Shown here piece by piece: positions 32,810 through 44,379 of a stretch of 64,000 bases of DNA (the first letter of the stretch is position 1; each line of letters opens with the position of its first letter). Below the pieces are notes generated by a model. It saw nothing but the letters and a program-made list of their open reading frames with translations. It did not search any database and had not been told where the DNA came from. Position numbers and translations under genes: made by a program. Location of the stretch: positions 48,326,593 through 48,390,592 of the forward strand of contig OX419759.1 in assembly GCA_948567375.1 (NCBI GenBank), given 5' to 3'. This DNA comes from Lunularia cruciata (Eukaryota > Streptophyta > Marchantiopsida > Lunulariales > Lunulariaceae).

Positions 32810-34560
32810 GATAATGCACTCCATCACCACCTACTACACCTGCACGAGGATATTTAGGAGCTATGGATGTTGTTTGTAGTACCTCAAAGAGTGTGAATGA
32901 CCAGAGAGGTCTAACTTGTCTACCAACCTCTTCTCAATGGATCTAACTCCATTGATGCTCCTTTAGGTTGTGGAGCACATATTGCATTCCTAGTCATTAT
33001 GGCAAATGTATCTATCTACCTATGCTAATCTGCATATAAATTTTAGGACATTTTTATCACCAATATAAGAGACAAAAGCCTTAACACTTGAACCTAATCT
33101 CCTCTCAGTTATGGCCATGCTAGCCAATCTATGCTCCAACTGCTAAATCCAAGTAGCCATGGTTGTATTAGAAGCAAGGACTAGTATTGGGCCCATACCA
33201 AGTGTAGGTCTTTACCTCTTGTCCTCCATGACATAGGGCTCTTCTACCACTTGACATAATAGCCCTACCACTTTGTAATTCTAGGTGGATATCAAAGCAT
33301 TGGTTACTTGTGACCAAATTTATGGCAATGGTCACATTATCTCTAGGTTGGTTGTGATGCACCAAAGGCATCATGTCCACTACCTTGAGTGCACTCTCTC
33401 TTATGGTGAGATTCACAAGTCCAACAAGCAATACCACCACTCATTGGCTACTATTGAGAAAAAAAATGATGGTAATGGTCTAGCTACACTAGGCCTTCCA
33501 CTTGCTTGATAAGATTTGGGTTGTCCATTATACCCTTGGAAGTCAACACAATGTGGTGCACTTTGCTACACTCTAAAGAAGTAAAAATTGTGGATGAGGT
33601 CTCCCCACCAAATCTAGATGTCACCACTCTTTCCTCTACCATGTTGAGCTTAATGTGCTTAGGTAAACTAAAGACTACCACCAAAGTGGGCAAGATAGCT
33701 TACAACAACATAACATCATGTACTATACATCATATCTCCTTGTCTATACAAGATATCAGATCACATACCAAAACTAGACTACTTGGGCCCCAATAGCTCC
33801 CTGAGTGAAATTGATCAACCATCTCATGCAAGTGTATGCCTCACACAAGCTCTCTCCACTCTCTCATTGGAACTCTTGCAGGCTCTTCAACTTGTCAATT
33901 CATCCTCCTTGTTAGTTTTGCCTAAAGCACTCAAAGAACTCTATGATGGGATTGAATCCTAGTATTGCACCACCTCCTATAATGATACCTCTACTTGTAG
34001 TAGCACCATCTCTAAATAGTGCACTTCCATTAAATACACCAAGGCTACTAGAGCTAGAACTTATGGGTTTTGTTGATCTAGCCCTAGACCAAGCTTGAAG
34101 TGATATAGATGTAGTTTGAAGACCAATATTATCTCCATAGTTCAATCTCTTCCAAGTAAGTTCTCCTAAAATCATCTATCAATATACCCTCCAAGTGTTA
34201 AAACAACCTCTTCCATGCCATAAAAGATATGAATAAAATCACGTTCCATATCTTTTGCAAATCACATCAACTATCAAACTCTTTGATGAAGTCATCCAAC
34301 TCAATGGTATCTATTATACCAAAGTAGCATATAGGGCCTTTGGTGGCTCCATAAATCTCATCCATATCAGATAACAACAGTGTGGACACACCAAGTGCAC
34401 TCTCAACTAGATTAACTCTTGTATCAAACTCCAAACCAGAATCAATCTCTTCTCTCATTGGGACCTAAGATATGGGTTGATCTCAAGTGCCAGTTCGTGT
34501 AAACCCATTGTTCACTCTAGCAAAATCTCCTCTTAAATCCCTAGAGAACTTTGTTGTGAT
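32810..34560 (-). pseudogene. Element C: decayed A-family gag
   Basis: Read downwards: EEIDSGLEFDTRVNLVESAL, DMDEIYGATKGP and GTIELDDFI-like DTIELDDFIKEFDS near 34267-34460; the LTWKRLNYGDNIGLQTTSIS segment near 34120-34160; then RIELNMVEERVV-like HIKLNMVEERVVTSRFGGET near 33600; then the second zinc knuckle and the region before protease. It ends near 32810 at the counterpart of A 11770. It has many stops and is full of C-to-T and G-to-A changes relative to B. Protease, methyltransferase and later parts are missing. Confidence 0.8.
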
Positions 34561-35866
34561 GATATACCCCAAACCATAACTATAACGACCAAGTACCACC
34601 ACCAAGAACCACCCACTAATGTAACTCTAGTTATGACAACTACACAAGGAGAAATACAACTTGTAACATATCATCATAACAAGCATTCCTATGGTCTGTA
34701 GGCCATCACTTCCTACCCCACTATTGAGAGCACACTAGAGCACCAACGCTCTAAATATCAAGGCACCTCACTTAAATATGGTGCACAAATAAGAAGCAAA
34801 GAATAGAGTGGGTCCAATCACAAGAGATCAAAATGATAACACTCCATCTCACAAATCAACACCAGATTAACTTTGCCAACATTTGGCATTTGACTTAATA
34901 AGAATGTTTATCTACTTTTGTGCTACCAAGATCACCAAAGATAGGATCAAATTGCCTCTCCTAGCCAAAGCTACATATGAGTATATGTATCAATCTAATA
35001 GTCACCACAACAACAAGTGAAGGTAGACTAATTGGCTAGGGTACTAGTCTAGAAACCAAAGATTTGGAGTTCAAACCTATTGCATAAAATCTTGAAGGGT
35101 GGCTAGAGTTTACCACATAATTACCTTAAACTCAACTAAAGTGGCTAGTTTCATGCCAACAAGCTAGCTCGTTGGCCTTTGTAGCCTCTCTAGCTCACAA
35201 TCTTATGACTCAAAGCCTCTAAATGCCAAAATTAACCAAATAAAGCCTTTCTTCTTGCCAATTTGACCCTCTCTAAATCAAGTTAACCTCCATCAATTCA
35301 AGCATTAGCTAGGGCATACTCTCTAAACCTAAGTAACCTCCACAAAATCAAACCCTAGCTATGGTATACTTGGGTTATCTCCAACTTTGGACAACTTATG
35401 CCAACTTGACCTCCAAACATATATAACTTCTACCAATTTGATAGACCTCTATTAGAGTTGGTTGACCATTAAATCCTCTACCAAACATCAACTTGGGCCA
35501 AATCTAGATGATGGGAACCTCTTAATCCCTACTTCAAGGAAATAGGTTATAAATCTATATTCAATTTTGCATCTTGGGCTCAACTTGCACCAAATCTACA
35601 TTGATTTCACATTTATGGGCTCAAATCAAACACTCATTATCTCAAATTGACTCAATTATCAACAAATTTAGGAGTGCTTTTGCACACCATTTGCCACATT
35701 GTAAAATTTACAATAACTCAAGTAGGGATTTTTACCCATGATCCACACAACTGAAGGAGAATTTTGAGTAACAATGATTGTAGATACGAGCAATCCCACC
35801 AAGCTTGGAGATACCTCCAACGCACTTGGTTTCTACATCCAATTTCCCCTTGATTTTCACTTCTCT
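34561..35866 (-). other. Leader of element C
   Basis: Decayed counterpart of the leaders of A and B, including the tRNA-like block (35013-35082, here reading as A box then B box on the plus strand) and the GTATCTCCAAGCT segment near the LTR. No coding potential. Confidence 0.7.
35013..35082 (+). repeat. tRNA-like sequence in leader of C
   Basis: AGACTAATTGGCTAGGG resembles an A box. GGAGTTCAAACC, about 35 bases later, is a better B box than the forms in A and B, suggesting that the ancestral sequence was closer to a tRNA. It is antisense relative to the element. Confidence 0.5.
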
Positions 35867-36318
35867 ATGTAATCAATTCAATCTCCACTCAAATCACACT
35901 CAACTTGGATCAGAAATAAATTCTCAACCCAATGATTTGCCAACAATGAGCACCAATTACAATCAAGCCAAACCCACACCCACTCTAGCTAAGAGATTCT
36001 TGGTGATGCTTGCCAACCTCTATCCACCATAGCCAAGAACTCCAAGGTTCAACATTAAAGAAGTGATTTCTTTGGGCACTTTGAAAGTATACTTCTTTGC
36101 TTGACTTGGATCTTCAACCCTAATAGCACCATTGATGACCCATCTAATGATGCAAAAATTTCAAGTGATGGTGGATCCCATGGTATGATCAATAACTCTA
36201 ATACAAAATCTGGCCATCATTAAGTAATCTCTATGCAAGTACTAATATAACTATGACTACCAAGACTATCACTCCAACATCCAAGAAAACTAGCTTTGGC
36301 ATTATAAATGTCATGATA
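35867..36318 (-). repeat. 5' LTR of element C
   Basis: Reverse complement of the A-family LTR, from TATCATGAC at 36318 to GATTAC at 35867 (452 bp). Strongly enriched in T and A at former CG and CHG sites. Confidence 0.8.
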
Positions 36319-36488
36319 GTATAATAAGTTGAGTCCTTATTGGATAGATTGCACACAAACTCATAAAAAAGTTTAGTAGAGTCACTATTTTACAATACAA
36401 CATGTGTAGAAACATTCTTCAATTGGTTTGGTAATAGTTGTGGATAAAAAAAGTCCATACCTTTTGATAATGGTTATTTATTGATAAT
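36319..36488. other. Short spacer between elements C and D
   Basis: 170 bp of AT-rich sequence, nothing recognised. Confidence 0.5.
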
Positions 36489-36950
36489 TCTAACAATATG
36501 GAGTTTAGTGACAAAGGTAGTCAAGGCTAAGAAAGTAGAAAATGGGCCAAATTAGCCTAAAATATTCTAGAAGTATCTTGGAAGCTACTTGGTACCCTCC
36601 CAAGTATTGAGTACGTGCATGCCATGTGGTTACTTCTAGGTGGAAGCTTCTTAGGAAGCTTCCCAGTTAGCTTAGCTTGCACTCCAAGTAGGTAGCTTTT
36701 AGAAGCTTCCAACTAGCTTAGCTTGCATGCTAAGTAGATGACTTTTAGAAAAAAACTTCTTGAGAAGCTTCTTGGTTAACTTGGGTTGCCTTCCAAGAAA
36801 GCGGCTCAAGGAATCTTCTCAAGAGCCTTGTATGCTATCTATAAATACCAAAGCCAAAGTTCATGCTAGACATTCAGAGTTTCCCGCACTCAAGTTTCCC
36901 AATGTGATCTTCCATTCTCCTATTTCTCTCCTTGCTCTTGGTCTTTTACA
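36489..36950 (+). repeat. 5' LTR of chromovirus D
   Basis: Starts TCTAACAATATGG (TG mutated) and ends GTCTTTTACA. Inside, TTAGCTTAGCTTGCA followed by AAGTAG and TTTTAGAAGCTTCC recurs with a period near 60 bp, and AGAAGCTTCTTGAGAAGCTTC-type palindromes are frequent. Confidence 0.85.
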
Positions 36951-36963
36951 TTAGTATTAGAGA
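36951..36963 (+). other. Primer-binding site of chromovirus D
   Basis: TTAGTATTAGAGA directly follows the LTR and matches the usual initiator-tRNA-Met complement TGGTATCAGAGC with two or three transitions of the C-to-T or G-to-T kind. Confidence 0.7.
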
Positions 36964-37219
36964 AAGAATGGGATGGATGGAATTTATGGACCACCAAATC
37001 TATTTTGCCAAAGTATTGGGATTTTTGTGTTTTAGGCATTACCTAAGCATCGTTTCACATAGTTCATCACCTTGCGCATTGGACAGAATTCTAAATATGA
37101 TCACTTTGTTTGAAGAACCCTTGGTACTTCCGATTGTAACTTATGGAGAACAATGGACGTGTTGCATCTATGTTAATAAATTAGATAAATTGGAAGTAAT
37201 GTAAGAGAGTAAGAGCCAT

Positions 37220-38120
37220 GGTGGCACTACTTGAGGTTATCATTATTATGCAATAACAAATTGAGCACCTTACTTATTGTTAGATGAACAAGACCCATCA
37301 ACAACAAGAGCACATAGAAAGAGCACCAATTCAAGAAGGAGAAGACCAAATCTGATTTCCAAGCCTAAGGTATTTGAAGGTAAGAATCTTTTGGGTGCAA
37401 TGGAAAATTTTGTGTTTAATTGCAAATATTATATTGAAGCTACTAATCTTAAACATGAATGGAAACAAATTCTCTTGCCTTCTAATCAATTGGATGGAGA
37501 AGCAAAGCTATGGTGGCAATCATGAGTAAAGCGAGTTGAACGGAAATATGTTGCACCAATCTTGACTTGGGTAAAATTCAAGAGTGCAATAATTGGTCTA
37601 TTCCAAGCTATAAATACCACACGAGCTGCACAAGATAGGTTGGCATAGTTGAAGCAGATTGGCTTTGTAAGAAGTTACATCACACAATTCTAGAACACCA
37701 TCATGCAAAGTTTAGATAAACTAAAAGGTAAAGCTTTGGATCATTTGTGAGGGGCTTGAAGCACAAACCAAATTAGAGGTAACTATGCAAGAAACACAAC
37801 GCTTGGAGGAAGCCATGTAATTGGCCAAACACTTTGATTCCTTGGTTATAACAACTTGGTCTTGATTTTGACATCCACAAAACCTACCAATTCACTAATA
37901 GAGTGGAGGAGCCGGCACCAATGGAGATTTATGCCATTCAATAAAGACCACTTTGAACCATAGATAGAGACAAATTGTGACAAAATGGTGGTTGTTTCTA
38001 TTGTTGCCAAATTGAGCATTGTATTGCTGAATGTCCACTCAAGAATGGGAGACCTCAACAAGTTGCCTAGATGGAGTTTGTGGAGCAAAATGATCAAGGA
38101 AATGAGGAATCCCAAAAGGA
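37220..38120 (+). pseudogene. gag of chromovirus D
   Basis: Starts near TRAHRKSTNSRRRRPN and continues with KVFEGKNLLGAMENFVFNCK, LPSNQLDGEAKLWWQS (capsid region) and FKSAIIGLFQAINTTRAAQD. A zinc knuckle, CFYCCQIEHCIAEC (CX2CX4HX4C), is encoded at 37993-38034. Several stops. Confidence 0.8.
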
Positions 38121-38580
38121 GATTTTGAGCCGCTTTGTAGGAACTTGATTAGTTCCAATGAGATCAAAAGCTCAACCTATGCAAGTTTGCTTCACTTGCA
38201 AGGTATGATATCTAGTCGTGGTTGTAGGATTTTGGTTGATTTTGAAGTTCAAAGAATTGCATTTCCATGCATTTAGCAAAGGAATTACATATTCATATCA
38301 AGTTAGTAATTGGAAGTAGATTGATGATAGTGGATGGTAGAAAAGATTCTGCATTCTATACCTCACATCCTATTGCATTTAGGATTGGGAAGGAGTATTT
38401 GGAGTGTATGAGGTTTGTAGTAGAACCTTTACACTATGATGTCATTTTGGGTTTGCTTTGGCTTGAACTTCATAAGGTTCGATTTGATTGGACCCAACAC
38501 AAATTCAAGTACAACACCAAGGTATGAATTTCCGATTAGGTTGTTTGGCACCTCTAAGTAAGACACCTAAGAATAATCAA
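38121..38580 (+). pseudogene. Protease of chromovirus D
   Basis: C-terminal part readable in frame at 38267-38527: AKELHIHIKLVIGSRLMIVD, GKEYLECMRFVVEPLHYDVI and LGLLWLELHKVRFDW. The last is the typical closing motif of gypsy proteases. The Asp-Ser/Thr-Gly active site upstream is lost or frameshifted. Confidence 0.7.
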
Positions 38581-38820
38581 TCCCAAAATGGGAAGTTTAC
38601 CAAGAAATTAGCCATAGGACAAGCTCTGAAGGAGGATAAGTTCCAAGATTGGAAGTTTATCAAGAAAACAACCATAAAGCAAGCTTTGAAGGAAGATAAG
38701 TCTCAAGATGGGAAGTTTATTAAGAAAGTAGCCACAAAACAAGCTTTGCTGGAAGATAAGTCCATAAATAGGAAGTTTATCAATGAAGCAACTATAGAGT
38801 AAGCTTTGGAAGAATAAGAT
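38581..38820 (+). repeat. Four tandem 60-bp units between protease and RT of D
   Basis: Units start at 38581, 38641, 38701 and 38761, each with GGAAGTTTA, AAGCAA(C)GCT and GGA(A/G)GATAAG at the same places. They encode a 20-residue Lys-rich repeat of the type DGKFIKKATIKQALKEDKSQ. E has a single unit at the same place, so the array expanded in D. Confidence 0.9.
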
Positions 38821-39890
38821 AAGTAAGTTTTTGTAGTGTGGATCAAGCCAATTACACGAGGAGAATCCAAGGAGGATCAAGAGCCTCATCAAGCAATGGT
38901 TGATCAAATAATTCAAGAGTTTGTGGATGTGTTTGCGGATGATCTATTGGATGAATTACTCTCTAATTGTGGTATGCCCTTCAAGATTGAGTTATTGCTA
39001 GGGAGTACTCCAATGCGTAGACCAATCTATTGGCTCTCACCAAAGGAGTTGGAGGAGTTGCAAACAACACCTAAGGAGTTGTTGGAGAAGGATCTCATAT
39101 GACATAGTACATCTTCTTGGGGAGCACCAATACTATTTGTTCCAAAGAAGGAAGGAGAATTTCATTTCTATATTGATTATCATGGGCTCAATAAACAAGT
39201 AGTGAAGAATGCATATCCCTTGCCTCAAATTGATGTCTTGCTTGATCAATTGAGTGGAGCATGATATTTCTCCAAGTTGAATCTTTGCAATGGCTATTGA
39301 CAAATCTCCATTGACAGGGAGGATGTGCAAAAGACTACCTTTTGCACAAGGTATGGGCATTTTGAATAAAGAGTTTTACCTTTTGGGCTCACTATATGCT
39401 CCAACAATCTTCATGGATCATGTGCATAGGGTGTTGAATGGACTATTGGATTGGTATGTGATGGTGTTCTTGGATGACATTTTAATTTATAGCAAGACAT
39501 AGACGGAACACAAAAATTATGTGTGAGAAGTCCTAAGGTGACAACATCAATGGAAGCTTTATTGCAAGAAGTCAAAGTGTACTTTTTGGTAGAAGGAAGT
39601 TACCTTCTTGGAACACAAGGTCTTATCAAAAGGAACCAAAATGGAAGAGGAGAAAATCAAGGCCATTATTGATTGGCCTACTCCAAAGGATACCATAGAG
39701 GTGTAAGTATTTAGTGGATTGATAAGTTTCTACCAATGGTTCATCCATTATTATATGCACATGGCAGCACATATGGTCAACCTCTTGGAGAAAAACTCAA
39801 GCTTTCAATGGTTTGCCAAGCATGAAGAAGCATTCTAAAAGCTAAAACTTATGGTGTCTTCAAGATCTATTCTTCAACCATGATCCTCAA
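38821..39890 (+). pseudogene. Reverse transcriptase of chromovirus D
   Basis: Motifs in order: [67 protein letters not shown] near 39118-39160, [16 protein letters not shown] near 39218-39262, and MVFLDDILIYSKT with an intact catalytic LDD near 39460-39500. The connection GLISFYQWFIHYYMHMA follows near 39715-39770. About ten stops or shifts. Confidence 0.85.
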
Positions 39891-40290
39891 CTACCTTGTA
39901 TGGTTGACTTTGATGCTTATAACTTTTCCATTGGAGTTTTGTTGCAACAAGAATTCCCAGATGGGTTACATCTCATTGCTTTTGTGTCTCGTTGATTAAA
40001 CACTGCAAAAAAATTTTGCTCTACATGAGATTGAGAACAACTAGCAAAGGTATATGCCACCAAGGTATGGAGGCATTATCTCTTGGGAAAACAAGTGCTC
40101 ATGCAAATTAATCACAAACTCTTGTTGTAGACATTATATTTGGGGCACATGAAGAGTCAACATCATCGATGGGAGAAACAACTCCAATTATTTGACATCA
40201 AACTTGAGTACAAACCCAATTGGTTCCATGTCATCCTTGATTCCCTATCATGAAAACCTAATTTGAAGTCTCTTCTTCTCATCACAGCGG
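39891..40290 (+). pseudogene. RNase H of chromovirus D
   Basis: VDFDAYNFSIGVLLQQEFPD near 39900-39962, then KVYATKVWRHYLLGKQVLMQ near 40045-40105 and the KLEYKPNWFHVILDSLS segment near 40200-40255. Broken by stops. Confidence 0.75.
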
Positions 40291-41480
40291 CAATTATGAT
40301 GATGTCAGTCAACTCCAAGATCCAAATTGAGTTTAGGACAACTCTATAACAAGATCCATTCTTTTAGATGGTACAAGTTCATCTTGCAACATGCAACAAC
40401 AAGTAAAACACCTTCTCCTTCAAGGAAGGCTTTCTATTCCATGAGGACTAGATATATGTTCCAGCCAAGGGTGATCCCCGACTTGTATGCCTCCAAGAAG
40501 CTCATGACTTACCAATTGTTAGTCACATGGATGTGGACAAGACCTTGGGTACCCTCCAACACAAATGGTGGTCGCCCAACATGGCACAAGATATTCAAGA
40601 GTTTGTTTGATTGTGTGAGAGTTGCAAACATAACAAGGCCAACAACCAAAAATCAAGTAGACTCCTTCAACCACTCCCCATTCCATCTACTCAATGGGAA
40701 CACATAAGCTTGGATCTCATTACATCCTTACCCAAGACAAAGCAAGGTCACACAACAATAGTGGTGTTTGCGGATAAGCTTAGTAAGCAAATCCATTTGG
40801 CACCTACCTTTGATACCGTGGATGTTCCAACATTGGCGCATATCTACTTTGACACTATCTTGAAGCATCATGGGATGCCTTGTGTACTCATCTCTAACCG
40901 GAATCCTTGATTCATTGGAAAATTTTGGCAAACACTCTTCTAGAAACTTGGCACTAAGCTTGCTTTGTCTATGACCTTTCATCCTCAAATTGATAAACAA
41001 ACTGAATGTGCAAATTGCACCTTGGCGGATATGCTTTGTGCCTTTATCAACGTTTACCTTACCGATTGGGATGAATGTCTTGCAACTACGGAGTTTGCAT
41101 ACAATAATTCCAAACAAGTAAGCATTGGATTCTCTCATTTTTTCCTCAATTTTGGCCAAGATCCACTTGTTCCAAAATCTCTTCTTGCTCCTCTTCCATC
41201 TTATGTCCCTCATACTTCCACCTTATTGACCACCATATCCCAATCTCTCCAACAAGCCAAATCTCATCTCCTTGTTGCTCAAAATTTTTAGAAATAATAT
41301 GCAGACCACCATCATCATGATCCCACTTTTCAAGTTGATGATAAGGTCATGTTCTTGTCTAATAACCTACCTTTCCCACTTGATACCTAAGTCCATAAAC
41401 TTGCTCCTAATTGGATAAGACCCTCTAATGTCACCCAAATCATTTCTCTTGTTGCTTATTGACTTGCCTTGCCTTGCATA
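40291..41480 (+). pseudogene. Integrase of chromovirus D
   Basis: Zinc-binding region near 40500-40640 ending CVRVANITRPT/CESCKHNKAN. Core: HISLDLITSLPKTKQGHTTI with Asp near 40712, then ISNRNP-FIGKFW near 40892-40928, where the second catalytic Asp is now Asn (SDRDP in relatives), and FHPQIDKQTECANCTLADML near 40977-41036 with the catalytic Glu. EFAYNNSKQVSIGFS follows. The Asp-to-Asn change alone would abolish strand transfer. Confidence 0.82.
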
Positions 41481-41589
41481 TGTGCATCCACCTTATCTTT
41501 CATATCTCTAAGTTGAAACCTTTTGTTCCTAATTGATCTTCTTTTTCCTCTCATGTCAAACCTCCTCTTCCTCCTCTTGTCCCTATCAA

Positions 41590-41770
41590 TGATCATGAAG
41601 AGTATGAAGTAGATCGGATCCTTGCATGGTGTTACATTCAACAAGGCCGTTGACAACATACAAAGTACAAAGTCCTGTAGAAAGGATGTCTCCTTCATGA
41701 TGCCACTTGGAAGTCTCTTTCTCATATGCAGAATGCACAAATGGCCATCCAAGAGTTTGAAGCTTAATGG
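41590..41770 (+). pseudogene. Chromodomain of chromovirus D
   Basis: EEYEVDRILAW is followed by a basic segment and by KYKVL-KG, ATWKSLSHMQNAQMAIQEFE. This matches the chromodomain pattern VExIL, YLVKWKG, TWEP. Such domains bind methylated histone H3 and direct chromoviruses to heterochromatin. One stop lies inside. Confidence 0.75.
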
Positions 41771-41792
41771 CGACAAGGACATCACCAACTAG

Positions 41793-41805
41793 CGGTGGGG
41801 GGATA
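41793..41805 (+). other. Polypurine tract of chromovirus D
   Basis: GGTGGGGGGATA directly precedes the 3' LTR start. Confidence 0.65.
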
Positions 41806-42296
41806 TATAACAATATGGATTTTAACGATGAAGTTAGTCAAGGCTAACAAGGTAGCAAATGGGCCAAATTAGCATAGAATATTCTAGAAATATCTAGGAA
41901 GCTACTTGGTACCCTCCCAAGTATTGAGTAACGTGCATGCAAAGTGATAACTTCTAGGAGGAAACTTCTTGGGAAACTTCTTGACTAGCTTAACTTGCAC
42001 CGCAAGTAGGTATTTTTTAGAAGAAATTTTTTAGAAGAAAGCTTATAGAAGCTTCCAAATAGCTTAGCTTGCATGCCAAATAGGCGACTTCTAGAAGGAA
42101 ATTTTTTGAGAAGCTTCTTCATTAACTTGGTTTGCACTCCAAGAAAGTGGCTCAAGGAAACTTCTTGAGAAGCTTCTTAAGAGCCTTGTATGCTCCCTAT
42201 AAATACCAAAGCTCATACTAGACATTCATAGTTTTCCACACTCAAGTGTCCCAATGTGATTTTCCATTCTCCTATTTCTCTCCTTGATCTTTTATA
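41806..42296 (+). repeat. 3' LTR of chromovirus D
   Basis: Starts TATAACAATATGG and ends GATCTTTTATA. It matches the 5' LTR throughout but differs in many positions and small indels, so the insertion is old. Confidence 0.85.
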
Positions 42297-43390
42297 CTCC
42301 AATGTGTGATTTTAAATATATGTGAGCTATACTTTGTTGCAATGATGACTTACAAAAATTAACAAAGTAGTATCATTTCAAGATATATTCTTTCATTTTA
42401 ATGATATATATTCAAACATATTCTTTCATCTAATTAAGTTAGCAATGGTTATAAAATGGAAAGTGATATTCCTTATGATTTTATTCATTATTTATAAAAT
42501 AATTTGAGATGATATGATCTTTTTACATAACTTAAGCATAGGAAGAATAATAAACTCTTCTATGTTGATAATCTTGCTTATATTTTTTTTTCAATACTTT
42601 TATATGTATTATGTAAATTTGGGTTTTGCAAAGTTAAGAAAGAAAAGTTTTCTTTAATGATAGTGGTTGTTTTAAGGCTATATAAATAGTATAAGAATGA
42701 CGCAAAGATTAATTTGTGAATCCAATTTGGATGAAATAATTTTTTAATATATATCATGATAAATAAATTGAGTTAGTAAAATATTTCTATCGACTTAAAT
42801 TTAAAGAAAAATAATGTTTTAATTCTTACTATGGGTGTTTCTTCAAACAGCAGAAATGAACAACAAGAGGCTGAATGCTTGATTTTGAGTGATCTTTTGT
42901 ATAATTTTACTTAGTACTAGTATAAAATTAATCACAAAATGCCAAATTTAAAATAGCATTTTGATTGCACCATATTTTGAATTTGAATATAAGTTTACTT
43001 CTCAATATTCTTTCAATATAGAGAAAATTACAGTTAGAAATATAAAGTTACCCAGTTGCAGACTCTTGACGAGATAAAAGAATATAATTTACATGTAAAA
43101 ACCATAGTCCTCTATTTTCTTTACTAGCATGACTTCACCTATTCGTAACAATAATTCTATAGAAATGTATCCTTTTTCTCAGATAAAATGGTAACAGATA
43201 TTAGTCATATAAAAACCAAGCTAAGGACTAAAACTGAGTAAATCATATACGCAGGACTTCACCTGATTCTTCCGATACAAATAACAATAACACAAAGGAA
43301 ACGACAACCTAGTGGTAGATTAAAAGAAAAGAGTCAATCTTCATGCTCATATGAATAAGCTAACTTGAATAACCTCAATGATAACTAAAC
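42297..43390. other. AT-rich region without gene
   Basis: Very AT-rich, no open frame with domain signal, no repeat pair recognised. It separates the retrotransposon block from the SEC8 upstream region. Confidence 0.6.
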
Positions 43391-43559
43391 AAGTTGCTGG
43401 ACAATATTGTTGTCAGCATCGCTCATTATTCTGAAGATTGCAGAGTACATCTCTCTTCTCTGCTCATCAAGTACCTTAAAAGTCTTGATATTGACGGAGC
43501 AATAATATATGGAGCCAGAAAACAGCAACGCATTACGAGTTGTTGTTCTCTCAGCGAAA

Positions 43560-44140
43560 CAAAAGGGGTTTCGAGCAACCCTTTCCAGTTTCCGTAAAAA
43601 TACAGCAAAGCATTTTTATGGGAAGACTACGGGAGACACCGTAAATTTCTAGGGGGTGTGAGAGGAAAATTCATTAGTTGTACTAGAAAAACTCCCTTGG
43701 CTTTATGCAAATTTACGGGTGATGAATAGTTTATGGCCTATGGATCGTCCATCAAACTTAACTACCAAAATAAATGGTACCAAAAATGATCCGAAAACAG
43801 ACCATTTGAAACTCTAAATTTCATGGTAAGATTTAGAAATATTCCTGTTTTGATTTACGGGATTCCATGAATAAACTTACGAAGTCTTAGGGAATAAAAA
43901 GATTTCAATAATAGATTTATGGTACTCTCGAGACAGGAGAGTTTCGATTCACAAAACACGAGAAACATTTTACGGGAAAGACTCCCTAGCCGTAAAGGGC
44001 TACGGGTCGCCTTTTGGTTCCCGTAGTATTTTACGGTTGCGGGGCCTTTACACGTATAAAACTGGAGTCTCGGACGCGTGCACTACCCGTAAATCGCTTG
44101 AAACCCCCTAATGTCCAATTCCCGTAAAGTCCATTCTTGA
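43560..44140. repeat. CCGTAAA/TTTACGG repeat cluster upstream of SEC8
   Basis: CCGTAAA or its complement, often inside CCCGTAAA or TTTACGGG, occurs about ten times on both strands. TTGAAACCCCCTAATG occurs twice (near 44098 and 44137), 39 bp apart. The cluster includes the hairpin at 43990-44036. It looks like a decayed DNA transposon or MITE, but no termini or target-site duplication are clear. Confidence 0.5.
43990..44036. repeat. Hairpin (17-bp arms, 13-base loop)
   Basis: Left arm CCGTAAAGGGCTACGGG (43990-44006) pairs with right arm CCCGTAGTATTTTACGG (44020-44036), 14 of 17 positions matching. A TATAAA (44055-44060) lies 19 bp beyond it. Confidence 0.7.
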
Positions 44141-44379
44141 AACCCCCTAATGCAGGAGAAGCGATGGGAGTAATTATGCCAGCTTGTCTGAAGTTGCCAG
44201 CGGGAAGGAGGGACTGACAGAAATACCTTAGGTGAGTACTCAATTGTATCCGCACAGCACGTGTGCACCCATCGAGCCCAGCCGGAAAGTTACAAACAAT
44301 TTGCGTTCTCTCCGGAGCTCATTAGAACCTTGCGAGAGGCACGAAGAGATTGGAATGTCAGTCTACGTCCTGGCTCCCT

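Larger units (their letters stand above)
36489..42296 (+). mobile_element. Chromovirus D, full-length but decayed
   Basis: 5.8 kb with LTRs of about 462-490 bp, a primer-binding site, gag, protease, RT, RNase H, integrase, chromodomain and polypurine tract in the standard order. Stops and shifts occur throughout, so it is inactive. No matching target-site duplication is visible (left flank ATAAT, right flank CTCCA), in keeping with age. Its minus-strand relative E lies at 29762-32793. Confidence 0.88.

Noticed and set aside
38581-38820. CRISPR-like array
   Set aside because: The 60-bp units are contiguous without unique spacers, encode a protein repeat and lie in a plant retrotransposon.
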